Shown one piece after another: positions 21,710 through 33,599 of a stretch of DNA of 64,000 bases. Source of the stretch: Hermatobates lingyangjiaoensis (taxonomy: Eukaryota > Arthropoda > Insecta > Hemiptera > Hermatobatidae); NCBI GenBank assembly GCA_026182355.1, contig JAPFBL010000069.1:1524001-1588000 (forward strand), written 5' to 3'. Made by a program: the position numbers and the translations under genes. Positions within the stretch are counted from its first letter, which is position 1; each line of letters begins with the position of its first letter. The notes under the pieces are model-generated. The model saw only the letters and a program-made list of their open reading frames with translations. It searched no databases and was not told the DNA's origin.

Positions 21710-24050
21710 CCCCTATTCATTCGCTATAATTCTTTACTATCTATGTATTTAACTAGTATCAACCTTATCAACGGATTATATAAAACTAACGACGTAATTC
21801 TAATTCATTGCAACTCTCTTATCTCATTCATTGCCTACAATTGTCACTTCTATATGAAGTTCTGATATCCCTCTTTTCAAATCTTACCCCTGTATATCTC
21901 TTATAAATGTTATCAAGAAATCCTTTAAAAAACATTAATATAGCAATTTAAAAAAAAAATAATTCCATATATCACAATTAACTAATATAATACATTATAA
22001 AAATTAATTGTAGTAAAATAATAGTAATCCATATTTTTCGAGCGCGCTAAAATAATAAATTTGATACATTTAGGTATTTATTAATAATAAATTTAATAAT
22101 TAATAATGATAAACCTATTCATAAATAAAATATATTGTCAAATATTTATATATTCGCAAAATACGTAAAGTTGTTTTCTAATGATTATGCAAATTCAAAT
22201 ACAAAAAATATAAATTTTTTAACTGTAAATATAACTGTAAAAAAATATACCCTATAATTTCTGAATAAATTAAACATGTATTTTCAAATATAAATAAATA
22301 AAGAAAGATGAATATCTCTATTGTGAATTTAATTTTTATCATTTCGTCTTTTTCATATTTTTGGTTTAACTATTTATTTCATTCTGTGGGTATAAAAAAA
22401 GTATTAATATAATATTTAAGAAGTCACATAAATGATTAAAAATCAGTAAAAAATTCTATTAATTTAATATTGTTGTGCAGTTTAGCGATTTTTATAATCA
22501 AAATATAAAAAGTATTAAAAATACCGATAATAATTTTTTGAATAAAATATTTTTCATTTAAACAGAAAGCATTCTTTTCTTTGGTTTCCCCCCTTTTTTT
22601 TTTTTTAAATTAAATGTGAATTATAGTTTAACAGTTACAAGAAAGTGACAAAAAATTTTGTTATAATAATTAAAGTTTGAAAACAATTTTAGATTTAGTT
22701 TAAAGTTGCCTTTTTATTCAAATAAAATATTATTATTGTTTTAGAATGGCATGCATGTTGTCGTTAGTAGTTAAAAAAATTTGTGGTACTCGAAAATATA
22801 TCCTGGATTGGCAAGCCGAGAATACATTATCAGAATAATATATATTTGCTTAAGAATGTATCTTTAAGATAGAATCCTATTATATTCATAACGCAAAAAA
22901 ATTTATTAATACTTATAATTCGTTACGTGAAAAAAATATTTATGTAATAACGAACTGCTAAAAATTAGAGATAAAAATAAGGACGGTTATTTCAGAACAC
23001 TGGCATTATAATTAAATCATAGTAAATTTCTTAAGAGAATGGTTTTACTTCGTGGAAATTCAATATGCTACAAATTATTGTATTCCTTTGGAGTGGTTTT
23101 TTCAAAATTTATCCAAACGAAGTTAGAATGTATTTTTTTTTATTTTATCAAACGGTAATTCGTTGTAAATATTTTTTCCTATATTTTTTTTAAATATCAT
23201 ATCGATAAATTGAATTTTTATTATTTATTCTTATAATATAAGAAAATCTTCATTGATCAACACTATATTCTATATTTATAATAGAATATAGAATATATTT
23301 AATCTATATTCCAATGCTATAATTATAGTTGCATCTAGAATAGGATTCAGATTATCCTTGATCAATGTTTAATAATAAATACGTTAAATAAAAAAAAAAT
23401 AACGTCGAAAAAGTAAGAAATTAAACCTGGATTGAGTTCTTTCCAAGTTATCCACTGTAACAATGAATAATTTCTTTGTATAGACATATATAAGTGCGGT
23501 TCATTTTTAAGATAACATTTTCTTTTTGTTTAAATTGACTCCTCAAAAATGTTGTCTTTTTTTTAACAATATATAAATGAAATAATAGAAGTTAACTTTA
23601 AAAAAAGAAACTTCGGGAAGTTTGTAATTTTAAAAATATTATTCTTTGAAAACTATTTCTGTTTTATGTGTATCTATTTTTTTTTATTTTAAAATTGGTA
23701 AATCAATAAAATATTCTCCTTGTTCCCCTACATAATATATATTTTAAACAAATTATTTATGTCTAAATGTCCTACTGCATTTGTTTTTGTACATTTCGGA
23801 TTGATAAATTAATAAATGGTGAAGAATTTGATTCCTGAAAAAATATTGTATTTCATTTATTACATATCTTAGTTATTTCTGTATAAGAATTAAATCAAAT
23901 CAACACATTCTATTTTCAATTTTCCTGAGTTTAAATAATAAACAAAATTACTTTTCTCAGTAAAATAATTATGAATAAAAACTATTGTTTCATATTTAGA
24001 CAGTTTTAATAAGTTGAGTATGTATATTTCAGTTTGAATTAAATAATATA
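21710..24050. other. AT desert
   Basis: About 2.3 kb of extremely AT-rich sequence downstream of the 21.7 kb donor. It could be intron; nothing recognised. Confidence 0.5.
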
Positions 24051-24056
24051 TATATT

Positions 24057-24218
24057 ATGATCAAACCACAATATGAAATGGGAAAACAAGACTAAGATCT
24101 TTCAACAGTAACAAGCAGTCTTCGTCAGAGTCAAAAACCCAACTGATCTTAGTCTTGTTTTCCCATTTCATATTGTGGTTTGATCACTGATTGTTATTTC
24201 ACGTGTTTATCTGAAATC
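24057..24218. mobile_element. PLE-A palindrome, plus arm starts inside stem III
   Basis: The minus arm is full to aaaaacccaactg. The plus arm begins at atcttagtcttg (24146), so it lacks the ribozyme core. Ends with the terminal hairpin. Confidence 0.8.
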
Positions 24219-24277
24219 GTTATTTATATATGTATATAAATTAATAATCAACAATAACTCTAGATATAATATATGAA

Positions 24278-24378
24278 TTAAACACCACAATAAATAATTA
24301 TTAATAATTTGCCACAATAAAAGGCCTTAGAGCATTTTTATTAATTTATATTTGTTTATTGTGGTGTTTAATTCATGT
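24278..24378. mobile_element. PLE-H fragment
   Basis: The inverted ends gaattaaacaccacaataaa and complement enclose aaaaggccttagagca, the stem III and stem I part of PLE-H. Confidence 0.5.
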
Positions 24379-24385
24379 ATATATA

Positions 24386-24628
24386 CGAAACTAAAGTTTA
24401 TCGGGACTCGGTCAGTTCTTCAGGTTCAAATTAAACTCTCATTGCCAACGTTTTGTTTTTTATTTAAAACCTTTTTCTTACATAATAAAAATATTTCTCA
24501 CATAATAAAAACATTTTTTTTTTAAAGAAAAAGGTTTAAAATAAAAACTGAAACGTTGGAAATGAGAGTTTTATTTGAACCTGAAGAACTGACCGAGTCC
24601 CGATAAATTTTAGTTTTGTTTGTATTCC
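24386..24628. mobile_element. PLE-D palindrome
   Basis: The arms share ggttcaaattaaactctcat and its complement, with tcgggactcggtcag ends. Modules carry a stem of AGGTTT-type arms then GAA, ACGT, T. Confidence 0.75.
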
Positions 24629-24656
24629 ATGGTCGGTACTTTTATCAATACTTATA

Positions 24657-24662
<6 letters not shown>

Positions 24663-24692
<30 letters not shown>
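24663..24692. repeat. (TA)n microsatellite
   Basis: TA run just right of a PLE-D palindrome. Confidence 0.92.
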
Positions 24693-24693
<1 letters not shown>

Positions 24694-24699
24694 ATAATC

Positions 24700-26270
24700 A
24701 CTAATCAATTTTAAAGTACTCAAAAACACAAAATATCAAATAATATTTAATATTCCAATGTCGGGGTTTCAAGGGTTTATTTGTGTAAGTTATTATGTAA
24801 ATAATTACTAAGATGACTAAGTGAATTATAAAGAGGAATAAAATAAATAATAAAACTAATTAAGCATGATGACTGAAAGAAAAGAAAAACATATGAGGTT
24901 ATAAAAATTATTCAGTCGTAATAATAACAATAATGATAATAATAAATGAAAATTTCAAAAGAGGAAAAATGGAAAAAGATTAAAACAAATCCCAAAATAG
25001 CCTGAAAGGTGGTTTTGAAATCAGCTCTAAGTAGTAGGATGGATTTCATTCATGCAAGCTGACACATTTCCACAATCCACTCGTCTCTATTCTACATTTA
25101 ATTCTGTCTATATAAAACTGACTTGATTTTTTTTGTTTTTTGTTTTCTTTTTTTTTCATTACTTAGTCATTCCATCTACTGTCTCAGAATTTTTAATTCA
25201 ATTTTATAATGTACTTTTGATTTATTTATTAATTCATTTATTTTCCACGCGATATAAGTAAAAAAATTTGATAAACAAAAAAAAATTTTGAAATTTTATC
25301 GTAATGTTTTATTAAATTTTATTAGATATTCAGATGAATGAATTTTTTTTTTAAACTTGCATGATTCTAACATGTTTTTATATTTCTCGCAATGAATTTT
25401 TCTATCTATAGAAAAATTATTTTTTTCCTATAGCTTTGTCATTTAACTTGCTCTAGTAATCTTTATTATTTAATTATTATGTGAGTGATTATTATGTTCT
25501 GATGCAGTAAGTTATTGAGTTTTAAAAATAGTCAAGCGATTGATTCACAATCTAATTCTGATTTTGAAATTTTGTTGAGTCATTTTTTATGTCATTGCTC
25601 AGCATGATAAATAAGGTTTTATAGTGACTTTATTTTTCTTAGTACAATATTATAATATTTAAAAATTATTTACAGATTTTAATAAATAAAAAACAATTCT
25701 TCAATATTTTTATAGTGAAATAAATAACTTGCAACAATATATATAAAATGGAGAAAAAATTGGCTCATTTTAGGGGATAAGCCTCTTCCAACCCTCGCCA
25801 AGCGGGTTTTATCTGTAGTTGACCGCTGTAATAACGATCCAATGTAATAATTTACAAGATCAATTCTCCACCTAAGAGGGAATTTCTTCTTCCGGGCTTT
25901 TATAAAGGGTACCAGGTCGGTTGTCCTCTTATCTTATGTTCTATTCTTCCAATGTGACCTGTTCATTTCCTTTTTTAGTTCAGCTACCAGTTAGACTAAA
26001 TCTTGTTCGAGTCATCTCTTCTTAACATCTCTGATTTTGACAATATCGGTTTTTTTTTTTTTTTTTTAAGGAGAACATATCATGAGTGCTCACGATGTTA
26101 TATTTTAAGGCAGATTTTATAATATTCATAAAGTCAAGATCAAATCATTGAACAAGGATGTCCTGATTGCTGTAGCACATATCAAGAGCTGATGGCAAGC
26201 GGAGAGATATCTTGAGAAATATCTCAGGAAGGGAATTTCGAGAATTTGGAATTTCATCCAAATAGACGAA
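24700..26270. other. Unassigned AT-rich stretch
   Basis: A higher-GC patch at 25755-25990 (gccaagcgggttttatctgt, gggtaccaggtcggttgtcc) shows no coding frame that I recognise. Confidence 0.45.
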
Positions 26271-26279
26271 AGTAGTATA

Positions 26280-26794
26280 CCGTCTTTTTCCGAAAATAAG
26301 ACATGTGATTTTCGGGACGTTTTTGACTATAAGCCCTCCCCCTGAAAATAGGCCCTAGTTAAGATAATGTGAAAAATATAATTCGTTAAAAAATTGATGT
26401 TGAATATAGTAGGTATCTGTAGCTGTCGTAATATATTAGAGAATTCTTTGGAAAAAAATATTCCAAGAAATTCCTTGTTTACCTCTAAATTTCGTTTCAA
26501 GGAGGCTACTTAGACAAGAAGTATTAATTTTACTTCAGCTATATTGCAAGACATGAAAGATTCAGATCAATGATTCTACAGGAAATAGATTTGGAGGTAA
26601 ATCAGAACGGAATTCCAAATTTTGATAATTTATAACAATGTTCCAAAAGATGAATTTCTATATAAAAATAAATATTAAACAAAAATGTGTAAATCTACTT
26701 AATGTACTTGAAGCCCTCCACCGAGAATAAGCCCTAACACGGATTTTAACCTAAAAATGAAGTAAGACAGTGTCTTATTTTCAGAAAAAGACGG
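26280..26794. mobile_element. Tc1/mariner-type non-autonomous element, 515 bp
   Basis: 24-bp terminal inverted repeats start CCGTCTTTTTCCGAAAATAA and match with one mismatch. TA flanks both ends (26278-26279 and 26795-26796). Sub-terminal ataagccct words occur at both ends. No transposase frame. Confidence 0.9.
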
Positions 26795-27455
26795 TAGCAA
26801 TTTTGATATTTCATCTTTCGTAGACTGACCTCGCGGAAAAACGATTGTTAGTCATATGTTTTTTCATTTAAATATACTTTAAGTATATATTTGTTCAGGA
26901 AAAATTTGTATATCTACATAGTATAAAGAGTGTTTTTCGACAAGTAAGCAGTAGCCGTGTAAATATTGGCAGCAAAATCAAGCGACATCATCTGATTTGG
27001 TTTCTTCTAATGATTTAATAATTATCTGCAAAGAATATTCCTCTGTTGCCTACTATCATTGGTTACTATCTGGTAACCTATTGGATGGCAATAATTAACT
27101 GATTTGTAAATTGAGTTTGATGAACAGCACTTACGCCGAAATAGTAATGAGAGATATGTGACTAACAAGAGAACAATAATAGTTATAATAAAAAGACTGT
27201 ATGTAATAATCGCTCTTTACATCTGATAAAATAATTATCGCATTAAAATTACTTTTCCTCTAAGTTGTTTAATTTCTGTTCAACACATCTTGAAAATAAT
27301 GACTCTAATGAATACAGGGTTCAGTTTTATTTTGTAATATTAAGATTACAACCGATAAGATTAATTCATTAACTGTGCAATCTGTTATAGTGTGGTATTT
27401 AATCATGTTAGGAAAAGTATCAAGTCTCCATTCAAAAAAATGTATTACTAGAAAC

Positions 27456-27497
27456 TAAACAACGCGTTTCGAACACTTGATGTTCTTCTTCAGGTTA
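27456..27497 (-). ncRNA. Hammerhead ribozyme, PLE-B type, left arm
   Basis: On the minus strand CTGAAGA occupies 27493-27487, stem II pairs GAACA..TGTTC-like arms, GAA is at 27470-27468, ACGCGT at 27467-27462 and T at 27461. Stem I pairs AAC with GTT. The core is intact. Confidence 0.8.
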
Positions 27498-27736
27498 CAT
27501 CTAGAAAAAAATATATATGTGCATTTAAGAGCTTTGGGAACTTAGGAGCGAGCGAATTAATTAAAATGAACACATCTGACAGTATTGAGTGATAACGGGA
27601 ATGATATTGAATCAATTTAAGCCATTTCAATATTATTCCCGTTATCACACAATACTGTCAGATGTGTTCATTTTAATTAATTCACTCGATCCTAAGTCCC
27701 CAAAGCTCTTAAATGCATATATATTTTATTCTAGAT

Positions 27737-27777
27737 GTAACCTGAAGAAGAACATCAAGTGTTCAAAACGCGTTGTT
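27737..27777 (+). ncRNA. Right-arm PLE-B hammerhead with G12 lost
   Basis: It mirrors the left arm, but the GAA has become AAA before ACGCGT, so an invariant base is missing. Predicted inactive. Confidence 0.65.
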
Positions 27778-27839
27778 TAGTTTCTAGTAATAAACTTTTT
27801 TGTATGGAGACTTAATACTTTTCCTAACATGATAAGATT

Positions 27840-29020
27840 AAGAATGAATATGTGTTGAAGATTGTATGATTGATTTTTCTACCGTATGTGAATTTCTAAT
27901 ATATTCCTAAGCCTTTGTAGTTCGTTCTGGATTACTTTTTCACACTTTACTGCGTCACACTCGAACTTTGATGCAGAATAGTTATTTTGATGAAAGGTTT
28001 TAGTTTTATTTCTTAATTTATTACTCCAGTCTGAGCGTTCATTTTTATTTTACATGTTTACTGTGAAATCTTGTTGTGATAGGTAGAAACCAAATTTTAT
28101 GATTTTTTTTTTCAATTTATATTTATCTCAATGATCCTATATGTCATTCAACATCTATGTTTTATAAATAAAAATATGTTTATTTCTCCCAATATTTTAC
28201 ATTTTACGTTGAACTTCAAACTTGTTGTATGGGAGGAAATTAAAATAAAGATTTGCCCAGTGGTAAATCGGAAAACACGTAGTCTATTAATTTGATTGTG
28301 TAAAATTGTATTCGAAAAGTTTTTGTGAGGCATCAACTAATCGAAATTTTAAAAAACCGGTTAAATGTTATGTGCTAAACCTCTATGCTTAGGCAGTCTA
28401 AAGAGATAATGTACCTGTACTAATGCAGAACTCTCCTGAATTGAGTTTCACCTTGAAGTTCACGGGTTTTGCACCTTGTTTCAGCATGAACTTATCATTT
28501 TCAGCAAAGTCTAAAGCTATAAGCTATAGTCTAAAGCTATAGCCATTTGAGCTGAGCTATAAGCAGTCGTTATAAATTTGAATGTTGTCAATTTGCATGA
28601 CAGTGAAAATGAATACTGATAGCTTTTATAGCATGCACGTCTGCAAACGTGTTGTGCTATGATTGATTATACGTGAAATTATAACACTTTAACACGCACA
28701 CGAATTCCTAAGCTACTTTGCAAAACAAAAGTGACAAAGTTAGTTGGTTCAAAATTAAATATGAATTGTAATCACCTTCTCCTACATCTTTAAAAACATT
28801 GTTAAAATTCAACGGGTTTACATTTGAATCCCTCAATACGTGATCATATCTAGTTATCAAAATAAATTATAATAATATTAATTATGATTTCAAGTCATAA
28901 TTTGGTGATCTTTTCTGTAAGAATTCTGGAGATTTTTTACACATCCATGTAGATTTGGATGCAATTTGAAAATAAAAATAATCATCATACGTTATTTTTT
29001 TGACCACTCTATTCATATGT
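27840..29020. other. Unassigned AT-rich stretch
   Basis: A short tandem of ctataagc-like words near 28510-28570; otherwise nothing. Confidence 0.45.
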
Positions 29021-29024
29021 TTTG

Positions 29025-29490
29025 AGATTGTTTGAGGGTTTTTGATCTAGACATTAAAAAAACTTCTTTGCCAACGTTTCGACATATATTCATGTCTTCC
29101 TCAGGGCTAAAAACATTATTTCATCCAGCACTATTATTACAATAAATTAGGCCTATTATTTGCTATTATGGTTAACTATGGATTTTCATATTTAAGTATG
29201 GTTATGTTTTACAATGTTTACAACTAAATTTGCTTACCTGGGAATTCAGTAGTAAATTTAGATCTCTGTAGTTTTGAAACATTATAAAAACATAACCATA
29301 CTTTAATATGAAAATCTATAGTTTATCATCTATTGTACATAATAGCAAACAATAGACCTAATTTAGTTGTAATAATAGTGCTGGATTACCAATGGTTTTC
29401 TTCTTGAGGAAGACATAATATATGTAGAAACGTTGGCAAAGAAGTTTTTTTAATATCTAGACCAAAAACCAACAAAAAATCTCAAAACAA
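29025..29490. mobile_element. PLE-C inverted pair
   Basis: The arms mirror each other (ttgatctagacattaaaaaa with its complement at 29450). The ribozyme is intact on the left and decayed on the right (GTAGAAACGTTGG). Confidence 0.8.
29068..29108 (-). ncRNA. Hammerhead ribozyme, PLE-C type
   Basis: On the minus strand CTGAGGA (29104-29098), stem II pairs GACAT with ATGTC, GAA (29080-29078), ACGT (29077-29074), T, then GGC. Stem I pairs GCC with GGC. Every core position fits. Confidence 0.82.
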
Positions 29491-29494
29491 ATAA

Positions 29495-30780
29495 AAATAA
29501 TGCTATTTAATCTAAGTTTTTAAATTGATAAGTTTAGTAGAAATTTATGAATGTTACATCAGTGATAAATGAAAGATTTGATATTATTGGTTTTTTTTTG
29601 CACCTTGCTTGAAATCATATAGTTTGTAGGTAGTTTAATAGCGATAGGAAATTGATTTGAGCTCAAGAATTGGATAAAAACTACAGCATTAATAGCATTC
29701 GTGGAAACTACTCGGATTTGTATGAAGTTGGTGGAAAAACAAGCAAAAAAAGAAACAGGTTTTGACTACACAGCCTGCCCATTCAGCTTTCTGGTGAGTG
29801 CAAAGTTTGCCATAGACTTTCGTTAATTCGGATTAGCTTGTTACAAATAATTTTATAATTTAGCAGTAAAGTTTGTTTTTATTTAAAGAGGATTTTTAAC
29901 TAATGAAGCATACTGTATTACTGGAGTATTAATACTCACAAACAAAACTAAATGTTCATTTTATTAATGATTCATATTCAATGTTATATTACACTATTTC
30001 TCAAAAAAGAAAAAAATACTTTATAAACTTATAATTAAGTTTTACTAAAATATTAATCGCAGGACTAGTCGAGTGAATAGCGCCTTATATTTTGCATCCA
30101 TTGTTCTCAATTTTCATGTACAAACAATGTGTGAATAACTATTTTGAGATTGCACTATTGGTAATAAATTTTAATATTTTTCTCATAAAAAGTTATTTTT
30201 CGTAAAAATTCATGATGTAGTTCCAGCGGAAATGACTCTTTCTTTAGTCGTAGATGAATCACCTTTTCACCTTATGAAGGTCTACCTAGGATTAAATACC
30301 ACTAATATCAGTTTATCATTTTCTGTCATATTTTGAGCTACCTGTTGGTTAACCTTTACGTATTTCATTCTGACCTTCTAATAAAATAGATGTAAAAAAA
30401 ATGTCTCGAAACAGATACATTATCGCATTTGACTCTATCTTAAACGATATGCATTTCTTTTTGTTCGCGATAAGAAATCAAACATGAAACTCCGTCTTTA
30501 TAGTGTGTTAATTCCATTACAACACTGATTTACTTTTGTTACAAAGATTAAGTTCTCCTTTGGATTTCACTTTACTCTTTTGGATGTATTTTACCAGACA
30601 TGCTCTAACTTTATAATTATCTATTTTTGTTATACTATTTCTTTTGATGAAGATGTTTCTTATCTTAATTTTTATCGTTTTTTTCAGTTTCAAGTATTCA
30701 ACTTTGACATTGTATTTTGTTTATATTGCTGTTCCCGTGGACTGTTCCTTTTCTTGTTTATATATATATACTTAAAAACT
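29495..30780. other. Unassigned AT-rich stretch
   Basis: The open frame at 30580-30864 runs into a PLE-G arm and is hydrophobic by composition only. Confidence 0.45.
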
Positions 30781-30784
30781 ATGA

Positions 30785-31200
30785 CACATAGAAAGAAATG
30801 TAACAGAATACTCAGTTTTCAATATTTCGACCGTTATGGCGGCCGTCCTCTGGAGAAGAAGTGAATTAATGGAAAGACAACAATCAATTGAAGAACTCTC
30901 TGGTTAGAGGACTAAAGCAGTCCTGACATGTAAGAGAAAATGAAAAAAGAACTAAGGAGTCGAGATTCAAAGAAATATAAAGAAGAATAGAGAGGAAGAA
31001 AATAGAAAATCTATATTTTCAATCTCGACTCCTTAGTGCTTTTTTTTTATTTTCTCCTTTGCGGCAGCACTGCTTTTACCCTCTAATCATAGAGTTCTTC
31101 AGTTGACTGTCATCCCTCCGACAATTCACTTCTTCTATTGAGGATGACTACCATATCGATCAAAATATTGAGAAGTGAGTCCTCTGTTAAGTTTTTTTTT
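30785..31200. mobile_element. PLE-G inverted pair
   Basis: The left arm (minus) has GGAC, a stem with CGGCC, GAA, ATAT, T, GAAAAC. The right arm has a worn core then AAATATTGAGAAGTGAGTCC. Mirrored arms include atctcgactccttagt near 31020. Confidence 0.65.
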
Positions 31201-31247
31201 TCATTTTAAGTATTTTATCAATCCTATTAGATCGTATTTCCTTAATC

Positions 31248-31248
31248 G

Positions 31249-31286
<38 letters not shown>
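31248..31286. repeat. (TA)n microsatellite
   Basis: TA run abutting a PLE-A palindrome. Confidence 0.93.
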
Positions 31287-31290
<4 letters not shown>

Positions 31291-31480
31291 ATGATCAGAC
31301 CACAATAAGAAAATGGGAAAGCAAGACTAAGATCTTTCAACCGAAACAAGCTGTCCTCGTCAGAGTCAAAAACCCATAATGGAGGACCGCTTGTTACGGT
31401 TGAAAGATCTTAGTCTTGCTTTCCCATTTTCTTATTGTGGTTTGATCATTGATTGTTATTTCACGTGTTTATGTGAAATC
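31287..31480. mobile_element. PLE-A palindrome in a (TA)n tract
   Basis: The minus arm keeps CTGACGA-GAA-AGATCT (one change, CTGACGAGGAC). The plus arm starts at ggaccgcttg. Terminal hairpin on the right. Confidence 0.8.
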
Positions 31481-31499
31481 TTTATATATATATACTTTT

Positions 31500-31700
31500 A
31501 ACGAATAGAAAACTATTCGGGAAATACACAAATGGTTTAATATTTACAAAAAAGTAAAGAGTAACACTTACAAACTCAATTTTTTTGTTTTAATCACCAT
31601 CAAGAGAATAAATGAAAGACCATTGACACCTCTGCTGAGACGATTAAAAACCAACAGAATCACCGAAAATTCGAGTCTGTGTTAGTCTTTCTTTTCTCGT
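31500..31700 (+). mobile_element. PLE-E relic
   Basis: Elements of both orientations (acttacaaactcaatttttt, then ccgaaaattcgagtctgtgt) remain; the core is decayed. Confidence 0.45.
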
Positions 31701-31715
31701 ATTAAACTATACATA

Positions 31716-31806
31716 TATTATCAAACCACAATGTGAAAAGGGGAATGAAGACTAAGATCTTTCAATCGTAACAAGAGGTCCTCGTCAGAGTCAAAAACCC
31801 AACTGA
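31716..31806 (-). mobile_element. PLE-A single copy
   Basis: On the minus strand CTGACGA, stem II arms, GAA, AGATCT, T, AGTC, then the tail. No palindrome partner. Confidence 0.72.
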
Positions 31807-31859
31807 CTCCAGTTGTATTATGTTATATTTATGTTATGTATATATAAATATTAGTTGAC

Positions 31860-31960
31860 TGTCGTCCCTCCGTCAATTCACTTCTTCTCCTGAGCACGAC
31901 CGCCCGAAATATTGAAAAGTGAGTCTTTGTTATGTTTCTGTCTATGTATGTTATGTTTAA
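31860..31960 (+). mobile_element. PLE-G single copy
   Basis: cacttcttctCCTGAGCACGA, a CGCCCG remnant, GAA, ATAT, T, GAAAAGTGAGTC. Confidence 0.55.
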
Positions 31961-31979
31961 GTATATATATATATATAAA

Positions 31980-32078
31980 CACAACTCGTTGGGATTTTAA
32001 CTGTGACGAAGACCGCTAGTTACTGTTGAAAGATCTTAGTATTTTTTCCCCATTTCATATTGTGGTTTGATATTGATA
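31980..32078 (+). mobile_element. PLE-A single copy
   Basis: GTGACGA replaces CTGACGA; GAA, AGATCT, T and AGTA follow, then the tail up to gtggtttgat. Confidence 0.65.
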
Positions 32079-32084
32079 TATATA

Positions 32085-32210
32085 TATTACTTCAGCTTAC
32101 TCAAAGTTAGCTTCAGCTACTCAAAGGGACTACTTCTGCCCGATGACCACGACTGTCGAAATATCGTTGTGAGTCTTTATTTGTTTTCTCTTTTCTGTGT
32201 GAACTATATA
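32085..32210 (+). mobile_element. PLE-F single copy
   Basis: acttctgcCCGATGA near 32142, then CGACTGTC, GAA, ATAT, C, GTTGTGAGTC. TA repeats on both sides. Confidence 0.6.
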
Positions 32211-32224
32211 TATATATATATATA

Positions 32225-33595
32225 ATCTTCTAATATATTCTAATTAATCCTCTATTTCCTTATAAGAGTAGGTATTCTGTGGTCTGATTAGTTAAACAAA
32301 CAGATAACTTTTTCTATTTGTCTTAATGCGTGATTTATCGAATATTGCGTCTCCTCAGAGTTGTAACTAATATAATTATGTCCCTTGTATAATGCAGGAA
32401 CGTGAAAGTTTTTTTTTTTTAAATACATCACTTCTTACCTCTCATCTTTAAGAGTACCTCTAAAATATTTATTCTATTTCAGAGGCATTTTAAACGCCCA
32501 TGGTAATAACCCCGGAATTCCTGAAGTTACTACCTCCGTTATCTTACACTATAAAAAAAAAAGTATCTCTTACCTTTATCTTTGTCACAAAAACTCTTGA
32601 AGTGGACAAATCTTCGTGATTGCTTGAACACCCACTGTGTCAACCAGAGTTTCTATATCCTTCTTACTTTTAATTGGAAATAATAGTTTTACATAAAATT
32701 TTAATATTGTTTATCTTAATATAGAAAAAAAATCTATTTAAATATTAATAATCATTAAACAGCCAATGGAACGAATAAGGATTGAAGAAGTAGGAAAAAA
32801 ACCTTTAAGAACGACTTTTCAACATAACGGTATCTTCTGGGGATGCGTCAGAAGAAATATTGACTTGTAATAAGAAGAGTGATCTGTATGCGTCTCTTTG
32901 ATGTTATAAAAGTGAACAGACTTTTAAGTTTACAACAGAACGGGATACTTTGAATGTTTTTAAAGTCGTGAAATGGTATAGCTGTGAAGCTGTTTCACTC
33001 CCTTGATATTAAATCCTAATCCTTCCATGCTTAGCAGTAGTTCCTAATCTAACCTGTAATCACCCTCCTGTACTTCCCAAATGGCGGCTGAAAAGTCCAT
33101 TTTTTGTTGGTTTAGTATCCACTAAGTTGAAACTTTGTAGGTTTCCACGCTATATTATTTGTATTGGCTTTATGCCAATTCGTGTCCAAACCCTCAGTAC
33201 TACCAATATTTCATCACAGCTTCTGACGAAGACTGTAATTGTCTCCTTAGACCTAGAAAACTCTAGGACCTAACCAATATACATTTCCCTCCTTTTTTTA
33301 ATTTATCTCTATGACCTCTGCCCTGAAACTGACAAATAAGTTTGGTAGTTCTTCTCAAAATAAACCATATCAAATAAATTTGGTCGTTATGTACAAGATG
33401 GTATCGACATAATTGATTTACAATGGATTAATTTATACAAAAGATTGTAATGTTTAATGTAAACAGTATTTGGTTTTCATTTTTAATATAATCGCAGTTC
33501 ATAATTTTGCTTCGTAATGTTTAGCACTATTTCGATTAGCACTCAGTTTCTAATAATATCATTAAAGGGATTCCATTTACTCTGGACTCAAAGTT
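32225..33595. other. Unassigned stretch before the minisatellite
   Basis: No gene or family recognised. gcttctgacgaagactg at 33221 resembles a PLE-A word but the rest of the module is missing. Confidence 0.45.
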
Positions 33596-33599
33596 GCAT

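Larger units (their letters stand above)
27374..27832. mobile_element. PLE-B near-perfect palindrome, about 460 bp
   Basis: Two arms of roughly 200 bases are inverted copies: both contain the end motif, tctagtaata, the hammerhead, and aatgaacacatctgacagta. The centre lies near 27610. The open frame of 27589-27780 is only a product of the palindrome and is not a gene. Confidence 0.85.

Noticed and set aside
27589..27780. 63-codon frame as a small gene
   Set aside because: It spans the centre and right arm of a PLE-B palindrome.
33215..33270. Another PLE-A hammerhead from the word gcttctgacgaagactg
   Set aside because: No stem II, GAA or AGATCT follows; only the core word matches.
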